This document shows positions 11,041 to 22,254 of a stretch of 64,000 nucleotides of DNA, piece by piece (the stretch's first letter is position 1; each line of letters opens with the position of its first letter). The notes beneath the pieces were generated by a model. The model was not told the DNA's origin. It worked only from the letters and a program-made list of their open reading frames with translations, and ran no database searches. The stretch spans positions 70,105,190 to 70,169,189 of the forward strand of contig NC_066317.1 of the NCBI RefSeq assembly GCF_022539315.1. Direction: 5' to 3'. The position numbers were made by a program, and so were the translations under genes. Source of the DNA: Serinus canaria. Lineage: Eukaryota > Chordata > Aves > Passeriformes > Fringillidae.

Positions 11041-12104
11041 CATCCTGGGAATGCCATATCCCTCCCCAACCCACTCCAGTCCTGGAAGCTTGGAACAGGT
11101 GGACAGGCCTGGATAAGCACCTGAACTCTGAGATGTTTCCCTGGAATGCTCCCGGATCTATCCCAAGCTGGCCCAACCCTCTCACCAGCAGCCTGTGGAA
11201 ATAATTCCAGCTAAAATCAGGAGACTTCCAAGGATCCTGAGCATTATCCTGGACAATCTGGGTGGGGAGGAGGGGGGAAAATGCTGGGTGGAAAAATCAG
11301 AGATGCCAGCTTCTTTCTACGACGCATTTCTGCTGCCTTGACACAGCTCTGCTTCCCCGCACCATTCCTTTATATCCGGTTGACGGATATTTTTCCATAG
11401 AGCGGGAATGCTGATCTTGGCAGGGGCTGGGAGCAAATATAGAAGCTCCGATGCGTGCCCGGAGAGCTCCAAGCCATCGGGAAAGCTGCCGGGAGCAGCA
11501 GGAGGAAGCAGCGAAGAGCTGGAGGGCTGCAGAGGGCTTGGTCTGCATCCACAAATCCCGCGGGATTTGGGAAGGTGAGGGGAACCCCGCCATCCCAAAT
11601 GGCGGGATCCTGCCAAGGAACACTGCTGGCAAAATTCCGCCTCAATTATTATCTGGTTTCTTTTATTCCCGCTCCGGATCCTTGGCTTCCACCCTTACGA
11701 TATCCAGCCTCCCGCTGTCCTTAATATCTTCATCTTTTCCACATTATCCAGAGTGGGATCCTCGTGTTGATCCTTGGATTACGCATGAAAGGACTGGAGA
11801 GGCCCAGGTTTAGGATTTAAAGCTTGGATTTTCTTTAAGCCAGGCTTTGGAGCCCTAAGAAAAGAGCTCCTCAAATCCTCATCTCCCCACTTAAGGGCCA
11901 TGCTTTAATTTGGGATGGGAAATTCCAGCTGGCTCCTGTTTTTTTGGGAATTGCTGGAGCAGCCCCCACTGCTTCAATCCATGTCCCTTCCTGCTCCAGG
12001 GATCCCCCAGAAAGGGAATTGCTGGGTGTGGTTGGAAAGAATCTGCTCACTCTCCTGCAGGGAGATCATGCCCAAAGGGAGCCTCAAAAAAGATGGAAGG
12101 GACA
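11041..12104. other. Unique DNA, nothing recognised
   Basis: A moderately CpG-containing stretch lies at 11430-11560. No gene is recognised; several frames of about 90-120 codons overlap on both strands. Confidence 0.5.
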
Positions 12105-12795
12105 ATTTCCAAAGGCCTGGAGAGACAGGACACAGGGAACGGCTTCCCACGGCCAGAGGGCAGGGAGAGATGAGATCTGGGGAAAGAATTGCTGGCTGGG
12201 AGGACAGGGGGGGCTGGGCAGGAATTCCCAGAGCAGCTGGGGCTGCCCCTGGATCCCTGGCAGTGCCCAAGGCCAGGTTGGACACTGGGGCTTGGAGCAC
12301 CCTGGGACAGCGGGAAGTGTCCCTAAACATGGATGGGGTGGAACTGGATGGGATTTAAGGTCCCTTCCAACCCAAACTATTCCAGGATTCTGGAGCCCCT
12401 CTGCTCTGGAGCCAGGCTGGGAGAGCTGGGAATGCCCCCCTGGAGAAGGGAAGGCTCCAGGCAGAGCTCAGAGCCCCTGGCAGGGCCTGGAGGGGCTCCA
12501 GGAGAGCTGGAGAGGGACTGGGGACAAGGGACAGAGGGACAGGAGCCAGGGAATGGCTGCCACTGGGAAAGGGGAGATTGGGCTGGGATCTTGGCAAGGA
12601 ATTGCTGTCTGGGAGGGTGGGCAGGGGCTGGGCTGGAATTCCCAGATTTGCTGTGGCTGCCCCTGGATCCCTGGGAATGCCCAAGGCCAGGTTGGATCCA
12701 CCTGGGACGGTGGGAGGTGTCCCTGCCCATGGAGTTGGAATTTGATGATCTTTAAGGTCCTTAATAACCCAAACCATTCCATGATTCCATGAAGG
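12105..12795 (+). repeat. CR1 3'-end dimer, copy A
   Basis: Two CR1 3' ends are joined head to tail. Module 1 (12105-12389) runs from GGCCTGGAGAGACAGGACAC through GGATTTAAGGTCCCTTCCAA to AACTATTCCAGGATTCT. Module 2 (12390-12795) begins at GGAGCCCCTCTGCTCTGGAG, has the GGCTCCAGGCAGAGCTC middle block, and ends in the CCATTCCATGATTCCATG tail. The same join occurs at 36.98, 40.95, 53.27 and 61.38 kb. No coding capacity remains. Confidence 0.88.
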
Positions 12796-13147
12796 TGTTT
12801 CCATGATATCTTTCCAAGAACACAGGGCAGGACCACATTCCCGATCTGGGCTGAGCTGGGCTGGATGAGGTGACAATGTCCAGGTGAAAGGCCATGGATC
12901 TCATTCCAAAGCTCTGCAATCTCCCCATTTTCCCTCTGCATTTTACCGTCAGTTCTTGGACAAAGCCGGAGTTTTCTTTTTTAAGGAAAGCTGCCAGAAC
13001 TTGGATGTTCAACTGTCCAGGGATGGGGGAGAAAAAAAACCCTTTAAAAAGCAAACTCTGGATCTTCCAATGGTTTATTTTTGGAGTCCAGAGCAAAATG
13101 TCCTTGGATTTATTTTATTCATGGATCTATTTTGGTCGCGTTTTTAC

Positions 13148-13149
<2 letters not shown>

Positions 13150-13179
<30 letters not shown>
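13150..13179. repeat. Poly-T run
   Basis: A T-rich tract ending in 22 consecutive T. It has no neighbouring SINE body that I can recognise, so it is a simple repeat rather than a retroposon tail. Confidence 0.95.
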
Positions 13180-13342
13180 GAAGATGGAGCTATTGACTCC
13201 TTTCTGCCAAAAAAATGTAATTCCTGTCTCCTTCAGTGCTTCCAGAGGCCTTTTCCAGAGGTTCTCACACCCACACGGGAGCCTCTCCCAGAGCCCGGCC
13301 CAGACTCTGGGTGACCCCTCCATAAATCCCAGTAATTTATGG

Positions 13343-13370
13343 ATTATTATTATTATTATTATTATTAATA
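13343..13370. repeat. (ATT)n microsatellite
   Basis: About nine copies of ATT in GGATTATTATTATTATTATT and its continuation. Confidence 0.95.
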
Positions 13371-14077
13371 GCAGGCAGAAAAATTCCAGCACTCCAGGAC
13401 TTTCTCTTCTTGCTCCTCCAGAAGTAATCCAGGGGTCTCCACGGAGCTTCCCTCGTGTGCTGCGGGAAGTCTGAGAACTTTTCCATGCTTAATAAGGAGA
13501 GTGGATTTAGGGAGGAACGACAGAGGGAGTGTGGCTGCTTATCCCTGTTATCCCTGATTTATGAGCTGCCGTTCCCAGAGGTTTGGAAGGAGGCTGGGAT
13601 CAAAGGAATGATGTGATCCCAAGGCCATTCCAAGGTGGTGGAGTGGTCTGGACTGAAATCCGCTTCTGGAATTCCAGCTATCCCAAATGAACTCATCCTG
13701 TTTCATTCCATTCCTACCAGACCCAAACGTGTAGCCCCTCTCGAAAAAATTCCATGGAAAATGAAGGGGATGAGCATTCCAAAGCGTGTCCTGCTGGAGC
13801 TGGAGAATTATCAGACGGGAAAACACCTCCTGATGGAGCTGCCAGGTGTCCTGAGCAACTGGGAAAAACCTGGATAGAAAAACATGGAGAAATTGGGAGC
13901 AGGTCTTAAAACATGGAGTGGTCACGTTTAAATTCCCAGCTGGGGAGGGGATTATCCATATCCAATGCTTCATCCTGGATGAACATGGAATAACTGATGT
14001 CACCCACCAAAACAGGGTGACAGGAGCTGGAAAGATTCCTCAGAAGGGATATTTTCCTTGGATATGGGATTAACCAG

Positions 14078-14196
14078 GAACAGAGGCCTGGAAGCGTCCG
14101 AGGCCAGGCTCCACCTGGACCAGTGGAAGGTGTCGGGGTTGGGATGAGATGGGATTTGGTTCCATACCAACCATTCCACAATTCCATGATTTCCTG
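14078..14196 (+). repeat. CR1 LINE, degraded 3' end
   Basis: GGCCTGGAAGCGTCCGAGGC, CTCCACCTGGACCAGTGGAA, GGTGTCGGGGTTGGGATGAG and a tail CCACAATTCCATGATTTCCT are in CR1 order, with deletions in the middle. Confidence 0.8.
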
Positions 14197-14243
14197 GATG
14201 TTTCTTCCGAGTGAGACTCTCCACCTTTCCAGAAGCCGTTGGC

Positions 14244-14415
14244 TTTTCCCAGATTCTCTCCATGTTTTCTGTTCCTTGGAGAAGGAATCGCTCTCCTTGC
14301 TGACCTGCACCTCGTCAACCCATGGATGATTTTCCCAGATTCTCTCCATGTTTTCTGTTCCTTGGAGAGGGAATCTCTCTCCTTGCTGACCTGCACCTCG
14401 TCAACCCATGGATGA
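14244..14415. repeat. 86-bp tandem duplication
   Basis: TTTTCCCAGATTCTCTCCAT begins at 14244 and again at 14330. The two 86-bp units differ at only a few bases and both end with CTCGTCAACCCATGGATGA. This is a recent, isolated duplication of unique sequence. Confidence 0.92.
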
Positions 14416-16042
14416 GCTGATGGAAACTGGGAACATCCCAGTTTTTGCCCCGTGGAGGAACAAGCATGGAAATTCCTTGGATCTCCACATTTTCCTGCCT
14501 ATCAAGGACTCATTCCCAGCTGTCCTCTCCACCTTGTCACCCATCTCCTCCATCCCGACATTCCCTCTATCCCTCTTTTCCCTTTTCCCATCCCACCCTG
14601 CCTCTCTATGTCCCCCTGGAGCAGCCACAGCCGCTGCATCCATCCGGAATTCCCTCCTCTCCACTCTTCCTGGCTGCCCTTCCCATTCCCTCTCCTCCTG
14701 GGCAACCCCAAAACTCTGGTGGCCAAAGCCAAAGCTTGGAGGCGGCTTTTTATCCCGAGGCTTTGGAACACCACATTCCGGTCCCATCCCGCTCCGTCCG
14801 AGTGGGATGACGATGACACAGCAGGGCCTGGGTAGGATTTTTCCGCTTCCTTGTCCTGCTGCCAACGTCTTTGACCTCTGGATGAACTCCCCAAAAATCG
14901 CCTTTGGAGCTGCTCCCGCCTCTTTGACATCCGTGACCGGTTGGAATTTAAATTCCCTTTTTTTTTGTGGTGGGGGGAGAGAGGGAATGAGAGAGGAGCG
15001 AGGAAGGGTGAGAGTTAAAATGAAAAAAAATAATTAAAAAGGGAGGGAAAACAAAACAAAACAAAAAGATGGATGGGAAGAAACCAAACCCAGAACTGAG
15101 GGAAATCTTGTGGTTGGAAAAAACTCGGGAAAGAGTGGGATAAGTCAAGGGTTCAGAATATATGGATCTCTTTGTTCCAAGAAAACAGCGGGAAAAGGTA
15201 ACAGAGCCTTATCTGGAGTCAGTTCCTGCTTCCCACGTCCCCTGGCAGGGTCATTCCCAGGCTGGGAATGTTGGAAATGTCCCTGGCTGAGGCTCCGGAA
15301 CAGCAGAGCTCCAGTCACGTGTCCAACCTTTGGAATCATCCATCCATCACCTCTGGCGGAGCTGGCAGAGCCCAAACTCTGGAGTTTTGTTGCTCAAAGC
15401 CTCCAAGAAAAAGCCAAAATTCCAGCAACACCTGGATTGGGATGGACCGGAGAAACGAAAGGTAAAAAATTGCTGGAAGCGGCAAAATTGACTCGATTGG
15501 GATAAAATTTTTGAAGGGTCAACAATTCATTCCCAGAGGGATTGGGAAATGACTCTCGGCTTCTACTGAATTTATTTGGGATTTGTTTTCACTAAATTCC
15601 AGAAAAACTGCACCACCATCCAGCAGGAATTCCCTGGGATGTGGAACTTCTCGGAATCCTTGGACTTTTCCTAATTTGTGTTCTAACCTGCGTAAGAAGA
15701 GCTTTTTAAAGCTCCAGATTCCAATTCAGTCAGAAAATCCTTCACTTTCATTTTCAAGGGGTTTGTTCCCAAATGAAATTTAAAAAAAAAAAATTATTTT
15801 CTGCTCCAAAAATATTTTGTTGGAGAGAAAAAATAATCCAAATGCTTTCGTTTGATTTTGGAGTTGCTTTTTTGGGGGAATGAACGAAGGGAGACCTGGT
15901 GGGGTGGGAATTTTGATGCTTCACAGATTTCCAAGGGGAAACTTCAGAGTCTTCCCTTGGAAATGGAGGATCCTGAATGCCGGAGGGAGCCTGGAGCTCT
16001 CAGGAGGCTCCAGGATCCCAGCAGGGTGTCCTAGAGGCTGGA
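14416..16042. other. Unique DNA, nothing recognised
   Basis: No gene is seen. The part at 14500-14700 is pyrimidine-rich on the plus strand, so frames there translate to P/S/L-rich strings. An A-rich stretch with AAAAC units lies at 15045-15070. Confidence 0.5.
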
Positions 16043-16320
16043 AATCATGGAATCATGGAATGGTTTGGGTGGGAAGGGACCTCAAAGTTGATCAAATTCC
16101 AGCCCCAACTCCTCCCACTGTCTCAGGTGGATCCAAGCCCCAGTGTCCAACCTGGCCTTGGACATTCCCAGGGATTCAGGGGCAGCCACAGCAAATCTGG
16201 GAATTCCAGCCCAGCCCCTGCCCACCCTCTGATAAAAAAATCATTCCTGATATCCCATCTCCATGTCCTCCAGTGGATTCCCATTCCCATGGCAGAAGAT
16301 TCCCAGTGCCCTGGGATTTA
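16043..16320 (-). repeat. CR1 LINE, 3' end (minus strand)
   Basis: Starts with the reversed tail ATCATGGAATCATGGAATGG, then GTTTGGGTGGGAAGGGACCT, GGTGGATCCAAGCCCCAGTG and GGCAGCCACAGCAAATCTGG. Beyond about 16230 the CR1 match becomes diverged. Confidence 0.88.
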
Positions 16321-16571
16321 AAGGATCCGGGTTCATCCTGCCTGAGAGCTGAATCCCTTCGTGTCCTCACCAGTGCAGGCTGGGAATTCTGGTCTGAACT
16401 GGGATTTCTGGTGGATCTTGGCATGGCCAGGGGGTGGTTGGGAAAGAGCGGTGTCATTCCCAAGTTTCTCCTGGGATTGAGGAAAATTCCCGCAGTTTTC
16501 AGCCTCTTTATGTCCTCAGCGTGTGGGCAGAGCTGAGTTTAAGCCTGGTCTAAATTGCTTGGATTCACCAT

Positions 16572-16590
16572 CCCAAGCTTTAAGCTTGGG
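16572..16590. other. Perfect 19-bp palindrome
   Basis: CCCAAGCTT, one central T, then AAGCTTGGG. Both 9-bp arms are exactly complementary. It lies in otherwise unique sequence and could be a chance cruciform or a dyad binding site. Confidence 0.9.
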
Positions 16591-16889
16591 AAGAGTTGTG
16601 ATTCCCAAGATGAGCCAGGAACGGGGAATCTGGGAAGTTATGGAAAAGCAGGAAAAGAGATTACAGGAGGTGGATTGGATGGAGAAATATTCCAACAAAA
16701 AGAGTGGGATTGGAGTTTCCCAGATGAAGGTGAGATTCCAGGAGGCCTCTTAGGCCGAGGCTCCGGAGGAGCAGCGGGAATGTCGCTCCCTGGAGCACCA
16801 GCCATGCTCATCCCACCCGGAATGGTGGCAGGGAAATTCCTGCAGGGATTTGGCTTTTGGGATTAGGGCAGGTGGGATTATCCACTCCC

Positions 16890-16978
16890 TGTTCCCAGAT
16901 TTGCTGGGGCTGCCCCTGGATCGCTGGAAGTGACCAAGGCCAGGTTGGACTTTGGGGCTTGGATCCACCTGGGATAGA
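16890..16978 (+). repeat. CR1 LINE fragment truncated at its 3' side
   Basis: CCCAGATTTGCTGGGGCTGC, CCAAGGCCAGGTTGGACTTT and GGCTTGGATCCACCTGGGAT match the CR1 3' region, but the last 80 bp including the tail are missing. The sequence passes within about 20 bp into the AT-rich island at 17.0 kb. Confidence 0.85.
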
Positions 16979-16999
16979 GAAGGAAAGAAATCCTCAACT

Positions 17000-17990
17000 T
17001 TTAAAATTCAATAAAAATCATATTTTGAGTTATATAAGTGTTTTTAAAATTATGTTTGAAATATATTTTAGAATTCCATTTAAAATGACATTCAAAATTA
17101 TACTTTTAATTAGATTAAATTATAATAAGAATCACATTTAAAATATATTTTTCAACTGCATTTAAAATATTTTTTAATTTTATTTCAAATTCTATTTTAA
17201 ATTATATAAAATATATTGAAAATTATATAGAAAATGTTATCAAAATAGTTTTGAAAATATATTACGAATCATATGTAAATTATATTTAAAATTACATTTA
17301 GAATGACATTAAAAATACATTAAAATTATACTGAAAAGTAGATTTTAAATTATATAAAAATATTTAAAATTATATCAGCATTATATTGAAAATATATTAA
17401 GAATTATATTTAAAGTGTATTTTTAAATTACATATAAAATTGTATTAGAAAATAAGATCTAAAATATGTTCAAATGCTATTTTTAAAAATACATTTTAAA
17501 TATATTTTAAAATACATTTAAGGTATATTTTAAATAATATTTGAAATTGTATTTAGAATTATATTTAGTATTAATTAAAAATTATACGAAGGAATATTTT
17601 AATTATATTTGAAGTTATATTTGAGATTTTATTTGAAATGTTATTTTAGTTATATTTAGAATTATATTAAAGAATTATATTTAGAATTATATTATTTTTC
17701 ATTTACAAAAATTGAAAATGATATTGAAAATAAATTTGAAGCATAATAAAAGTATATTATTATTAATATTAATTTATTAAATTTATATATTAAATATATT
17801 AATAAATAAATTTAATCTATTAAAGCTATATTAATATTAATATCACATCAAAATTGTATTTAAAATCACACAGAAATTATATTTAAATTATATTCTTGAT
17901 TATGCCTGGATTTTATTCAAAATTTATTTAAATTACATTTTAATTTTAAAAATTATAATAAAAATAAAAGATTGGTAAAAATTCCCACAA
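17000..17990. repeat. AT-rich degenerate minisatellite island
   Basis: Nearly 1 kb of almost pure A/T made of variations on TTTAAAATTATATT and ATTTAGAATTATATT, with spacings of roughly 15-25 bp and no fixed unit. Edges are sharp against the CR1 fragment on the left and unique DNA on the right. It could act as an easily unwound or nuclear-matrix-type segment, but that is inference from composition only. Confidence 0.9.
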
Positions 17991-18129
17991 CATTTTCCAG
18001 GCTGCCCCTGGACATCCTGAACAAGCCACTCCCTCTTTTTTTTCGGATATCCCATCCAGCTTTTGGGACCGCAGCACAAATCTTGGGAGCAGGGAATTTT
18101 TCCTTTGGAAAACTTGGGAATGAGTCCCA
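17991..18129. other. Unique DNA, nothing recognised
   Basis: Short unique stretch between the AT-rich island and the CpG-richer block. Confidence 0.4.
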
Positions 18130-18460
18130 CCAGGCCTTTCCCGGCCATGCCCATCCCGGTTTTTTTGGCTGCCACCCAGGGACAGGAGGTGACAGCCGGG
18201 CCAGGGCTGACAGTGACGTCACCGAGCGCTCCCGGACGTTTGTCCTTGGGAAGAGCCAAGCTCGGGATCGTCACCACCAACAAAGATTCCCTACAAAATC
18301 CGGGAGCGGGGACGTGCCGGCCGCGTCGTTCTGGCCCTTCCCTGCCTCCGTTCCCGGCGCTGTTTGCGCAAAGCCGCCTTGGGAAGATCCCAATTATTCC
18401 TTCCTTAATGAACTCTTGGCTCACGGAGCCTCCCTGTTAATGAGCTCCCTGCTCCAGCCC
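18130..18460. promoter_or_regulatory. Candidate regulatory block with a perfect CRE
   Basis: Contains the full palindromic cAMP response element TGACGTCA at 18214-18221, a local rise in CpG (GACGTGCCGGCCGCGTCG near 18310) and the TAAT words TTAATGAACTC (18402) and TTAATGAGCTC (18436). No repeat signature is present. A CREB/ATF site in a CpG-richer context is plausible, but no transcript start is visible. Confidence 0.3.
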
Positions 18461-18699
18461 CGTTCCCCTTGGAAAACGCCGGGAAGAGGAGCCAGGAATT
18501 CTCACCCAGCTCCGGCAAGCTCGGCGGTGGGAATTGTTGATCCCAGAGCTGGGAAAATGGGAGCTCCAGTGAAGGAAAACAGGGATTCCAAAGGTGCCAC
18601 CTAAAGTGAAGATCCCACTGATCCCAGATCATTTTTCCATGTTAATTCTCCCGGGAGCCTCCAGCTCCTCTGGAAACAGGATTTTCCCTCCTAATTTTG

Positions 18700-19106
18700 G
18701 CAAATTTCACTGGAAGTGTCCAAGGCAGAGTTGGAATGCCCTGGGATAATGGGAGGTGTCCATGCCCATGGAATGGGATGATCCTTAAGGTCCTTTCCAG
18801 CCCAACCCATTCCAAGATTCTGGAATTTGGGATAATGGATAATGGGAGGTGTCCGTGCCCATGGAATAGGATGATCCTTAAGGTCCTTTCCAGCCCAACC
18901 CATTCCAAGATTCTGGAATTTGGGATAATGGATAATGGGAGTTATCAGTGCTCATGGAATGGGATGATCCTTAAGGTCCTTTCCAACCCAACCCATTCCA
19001 AGATTCTGGAATTTGGGATAATGGATAATGGGAGTTATCAGTGCTCATGGAATGGGATGATCCTTAAGGTCCTTTCCAACCCAACCCATTCCAAGATTCT
19101 GGAATT
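18700..19106 (+). repeat. 93-bp tandem array derived from a CR1 3' end
   Basis: The CR1 end (GATAATGGGAGGTGTCC, GGATGATCCTTAAGGTCCTT, CCCATTCCAAGATTCTGG) is repeated in tandem. The AATGGGA anchor occurs at 18748, 18841, 18934 and 19027, exactly 93 bp apart. Units 1-2 share AGGTGTCC and units 3-4 share AGTTATCAGTGCTC, so the last two units arose from a later duplication. Confidence 0.95.
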
Positions 19107-20504
19107 CTAGGAAGTGTGGGCTCAACCTGTGCTCTGTTTAGGGCAAATAATTATTCCCACCTCTGGAAAACAGCCCAAAGAATTGGAAAAAAAAAGGGGG
19201 AAATAACGAGGCTGCAGGAATTACGGATCTGGAATTCATTCAGGATATGGAAAAAACTTGGAATTTGGGAAATTTGCTGTCTGTTGTGTTGATAAATTCC
19301 CTAAAGCCTGACGTCAGAATCACTGGGAGAGCCAGAGGTGCCAGAGTTTATCCTTAAAACAGGAGCAGGGAGAATCCCAAACTGAATTCCATGGAATCCA
19401 GTGATTCAATGCCCAGCCCATCTCGACTGGGAAAAGTAGGAAAATCCATTTGGAACTGGCCCTAGGTCCTTATTCCTGGTCCCAGTGGAATTCCAGTTCC
19501 CAGTGGGTTCACGTCCCTCTGAGGAAAATCATTCCTTGGTATCTCTGGGATTCCCTATGGAAGCCAAGGGAACACCTTCAATTCCCACATCATTCCCCAA
19601 ATCCTGACTCAGAGCCCAAATCCCGTGCTGGAATAACCCCAAATCCACATCCCGAAGAGCTGTGTCCTCCTCTCAGCTCATTCCCAGCTTTCCTGCTCTT
19701 TTCCCGAGCCTGATTTCCCTCCAGTAGTTCAATCCCATTTATTAGGAATTTATAGTTCTCCATAGGGTTTTTATATTTAGCTGCCTCCCCTGGAAAACCA
19801 CATTTTTATGGATCTTGGATCCCACCCTTTTCCCTGCGGCTCCTCCAGGCGGATTTTTCCCCTTTTTTTTTTGTGTTTATATTCCAATTTTGGAGCTTAG
19901 CGCTGGCTCGCGTCCGCCCTTTATTCCCATCCACCCATCCCAGAAATTCCTTATCAACGGGTCGGGTTTGAAAGGCCGCAGTTTTTCCGGGATTGGGTCA
20001 TCCTTGGCTCCCGGAGCTGTTTGGCTCCAGGAGAAAAGTGGGAAAAGGTTTCGGTTTACAGCCTGCTAAAGGTCAGCTGTGCCGCTCCTGGGTTTTAGAG
20101 GGGGGAGATGCGAAATCCTTAAAAAACCAGGATAATATCCCTAAAAATAAAACCTTACAAAGCTCCGTGCGCCTGCGGATTTTCCTCTGGGATGGGCAGG
20201 GTTGATCCGAATCCCAAAGTTCTTGGGCCAAACCCAGAGGGAACCACTGCCAGTCAATGATTCCCTGCGTTATCCGGTTATTTAAAGCCGGATTTTCCAT
20301 GAGGAAACCGAGGGGAGAGAGGCCGAGGAATCAATCCCTGCTCGATTCCAGCAGGAAAATGGGAATGCAGAGCAGCTTCAACCTCTGTGCCAAGGGCTCC
20401 CAAACTGGAAATCAGGGAAAAGTTCAGCTGGTTTGGGATTTTTTTCAGGAATCATCCCAAATACCAACAAAAAGGGTGGGAATGACCTCTCATTGTCCCT
20501 TTGG
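19107..20504. other. Unique DNA, nothing recognised
   Basis: No gene or RNA gene recognised. A CpG-richer bit lies around 19900-19990. Confidence 0.5.
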
Positions 20505-20565
20505 ATGAGATTTTCCAGAGGGAGGTGTGGATGCCCCATCCCTGGAGGGATTTAAGATCTGGGAA
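20505..20565 (+). repeat. Short CR1-like fragment
   Basis: AGGGAGGTGTGGATGCCCCA then TCCCTGGAGGGATTTAAGAT matches an internal CR1 block. It has no tail and is very short. Confidence 0.5.
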
Positions 20566-21554
20566 AACTGGGAAAGGTGAGTTAGGGATGGGTTTAAAAG
20601 GTGGAAAATCAACTTCAAGCCAAAATGATGGAAAAATATTTGTTTCTCTCTATCCATCCACAAATTCCATGGATTTTTCCAGGATCCCCGTTTGTGAAAA
20701 GCTTTTCTGGGAATGAGAGAGGATTGGAGCTTCCCAGCTATCCCACACACCAAGGATTAGAAAACTTTGGGAAATTTGGGCACATCCTACCATTTTTCCC
20801 TTTGGGAATCATCCCAATTATCAGCATTTATTTGTAAACATGGAATTTCGTCTGGGTAAGGAGTTGGCAGAGTGGAAATCAGGGAATATCCATGGAATTC
20901 CAGGATATGTTGGTGACCAGGATTTTTAGCATCATACAGGCAGGCTTGATCCAATCATGGAATAATCCAGGTTTGAAAACGTTCCTGGAATTTCTGCCCT
21001 CACATTCCCGACTTGGAGTTTGGGATCAGATCCAAACTCAAACAGGATTCCAGGCGTGGATTTTTCCCACTCTGCGCTTCCAAAGAATTCCATTGGTGGA
21101 TGAACCCTTTAATGGGGCTCCCAGCTTGGTGATTCTCTGGAAAAGCAGGAAAACAGGAATTTTTGGGAGATCTGAAGGTTCTGTCATGGATGAAAGGGTG
21201 AAATTGGAAACTTGGAAATAAATTCCCAGCGAAACTTGTGAATAAATCTGGGTGAGGAATTCCTCTTAATCCAGATCTCTTTTCCCCATGATCCGTTATT
21301 CTTCCCGAGCCATTCCTCATGAAAGGAAACATGAAGGAAAAAAAGGAAAAATGGCTCAAAACTATGGAAAAAGTGGAATTTTCTGCCAATTACCCAAAAA
21401 AAAAATCCATCCAGGCTTCTACAATTTTGGGCATAAATTAACATAAATTAACTCCAACACCATCCCATGGCTTCCAACAGCCTGAGGACGGCACTGGAAT
21501 AACTGCTCCAAGCTGGAAATTTTCAGGAATGATTTCTCCTCTAACACCTCCCTC
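20566..21554. other. Unique DNA, nothing recognised
   Basis: No gene or repeat recognised. Frames are under 130 codons. Confidence 0.5.
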
Positions 21555-21700
21555 TTTTTATTAAAAACCTGGATCTCGGTAAAGATTTCACATCCCATTA
21601 ATGGTTTTGCCCTTAATTAAATAAACCACCAGCAGCTCATTAATACCTCATTAGGAGGTGAGAATAAAAGACAGGAAACTTTGGAAAAAAGTGATGGAAA
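21555..21700. promoter_or_regulatory. Candidate TAAT-rich conserved element
   Basis: Within 145 bp there are CCCATTAATGG, CCTTAATTAAATAAAC, CTCATTAATACC and CTCATTAGG. Such clustering of homeodomain core sites in DNA that is otherwise TTCC/GGAA-rich suggests an ancient enhancer. This is an inference from motif density. Confidence 0.25.
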
Positions 21701-22254
21701 ATCCAACTGCTCCCAGGTAAAATTCCTCAGTAATTTATCAGGAAAGGGCAAATCTCCTCACTTTTTGCCTCGCAGACAGTGGCTCCTTTATTTAGGATGA
21801 TTCAGCCTGGAAAAATCCTATTTATTCCCAAATTCTTGGCACAACTGCAGCTACCAGGCTCGGAAATGATACCAGCCAAATTTCAGGATTTCTAATTCCC
21901 GGGAAATTCTGGCCTTTGGAAATTTGCTTTTTGTCAGGGTTAAGAAAACAAAATTCTTTCCTCGGACCGGAATTTCTGACTCCAAAAATGCCCGGCTTTG
22001 GAAATCTTGACCTGGGATCATTGTTCCTATCCATGGAAAGAGGTGGGGTTTGGAAGGGAGACTTTTTTGGGAGCAGAACCAAAGCTCCTTCAGGAATGTT
22101 ATTCCCAGTTTTTATTGTGCTGAAGTGTTTTTCTTATCATGGAAGATAATGAATATGGATTTTTTGGAACATGTGGGAATGGGAAGGAAAAGCAACAGGA
22201 AGCTCCAGCAAGTTTTGGTGATGAATCCTTGGTGTTTTGGGGGATGAGATAGGA
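21701..22254. other. Unique DNA, nothing recognised
   Basis: No gene or repeat recognised. Confidence 0.5.

Larger units (their letters stand above)
12796..14077. other. Unique DNA with simple repeats
   Basis: Contains a poly-T run and an (ATT)n run listed separately. No gene is recognised. The region between 13500 and 13900 is ordinary non-coding sequence. Confidence 0.5.
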
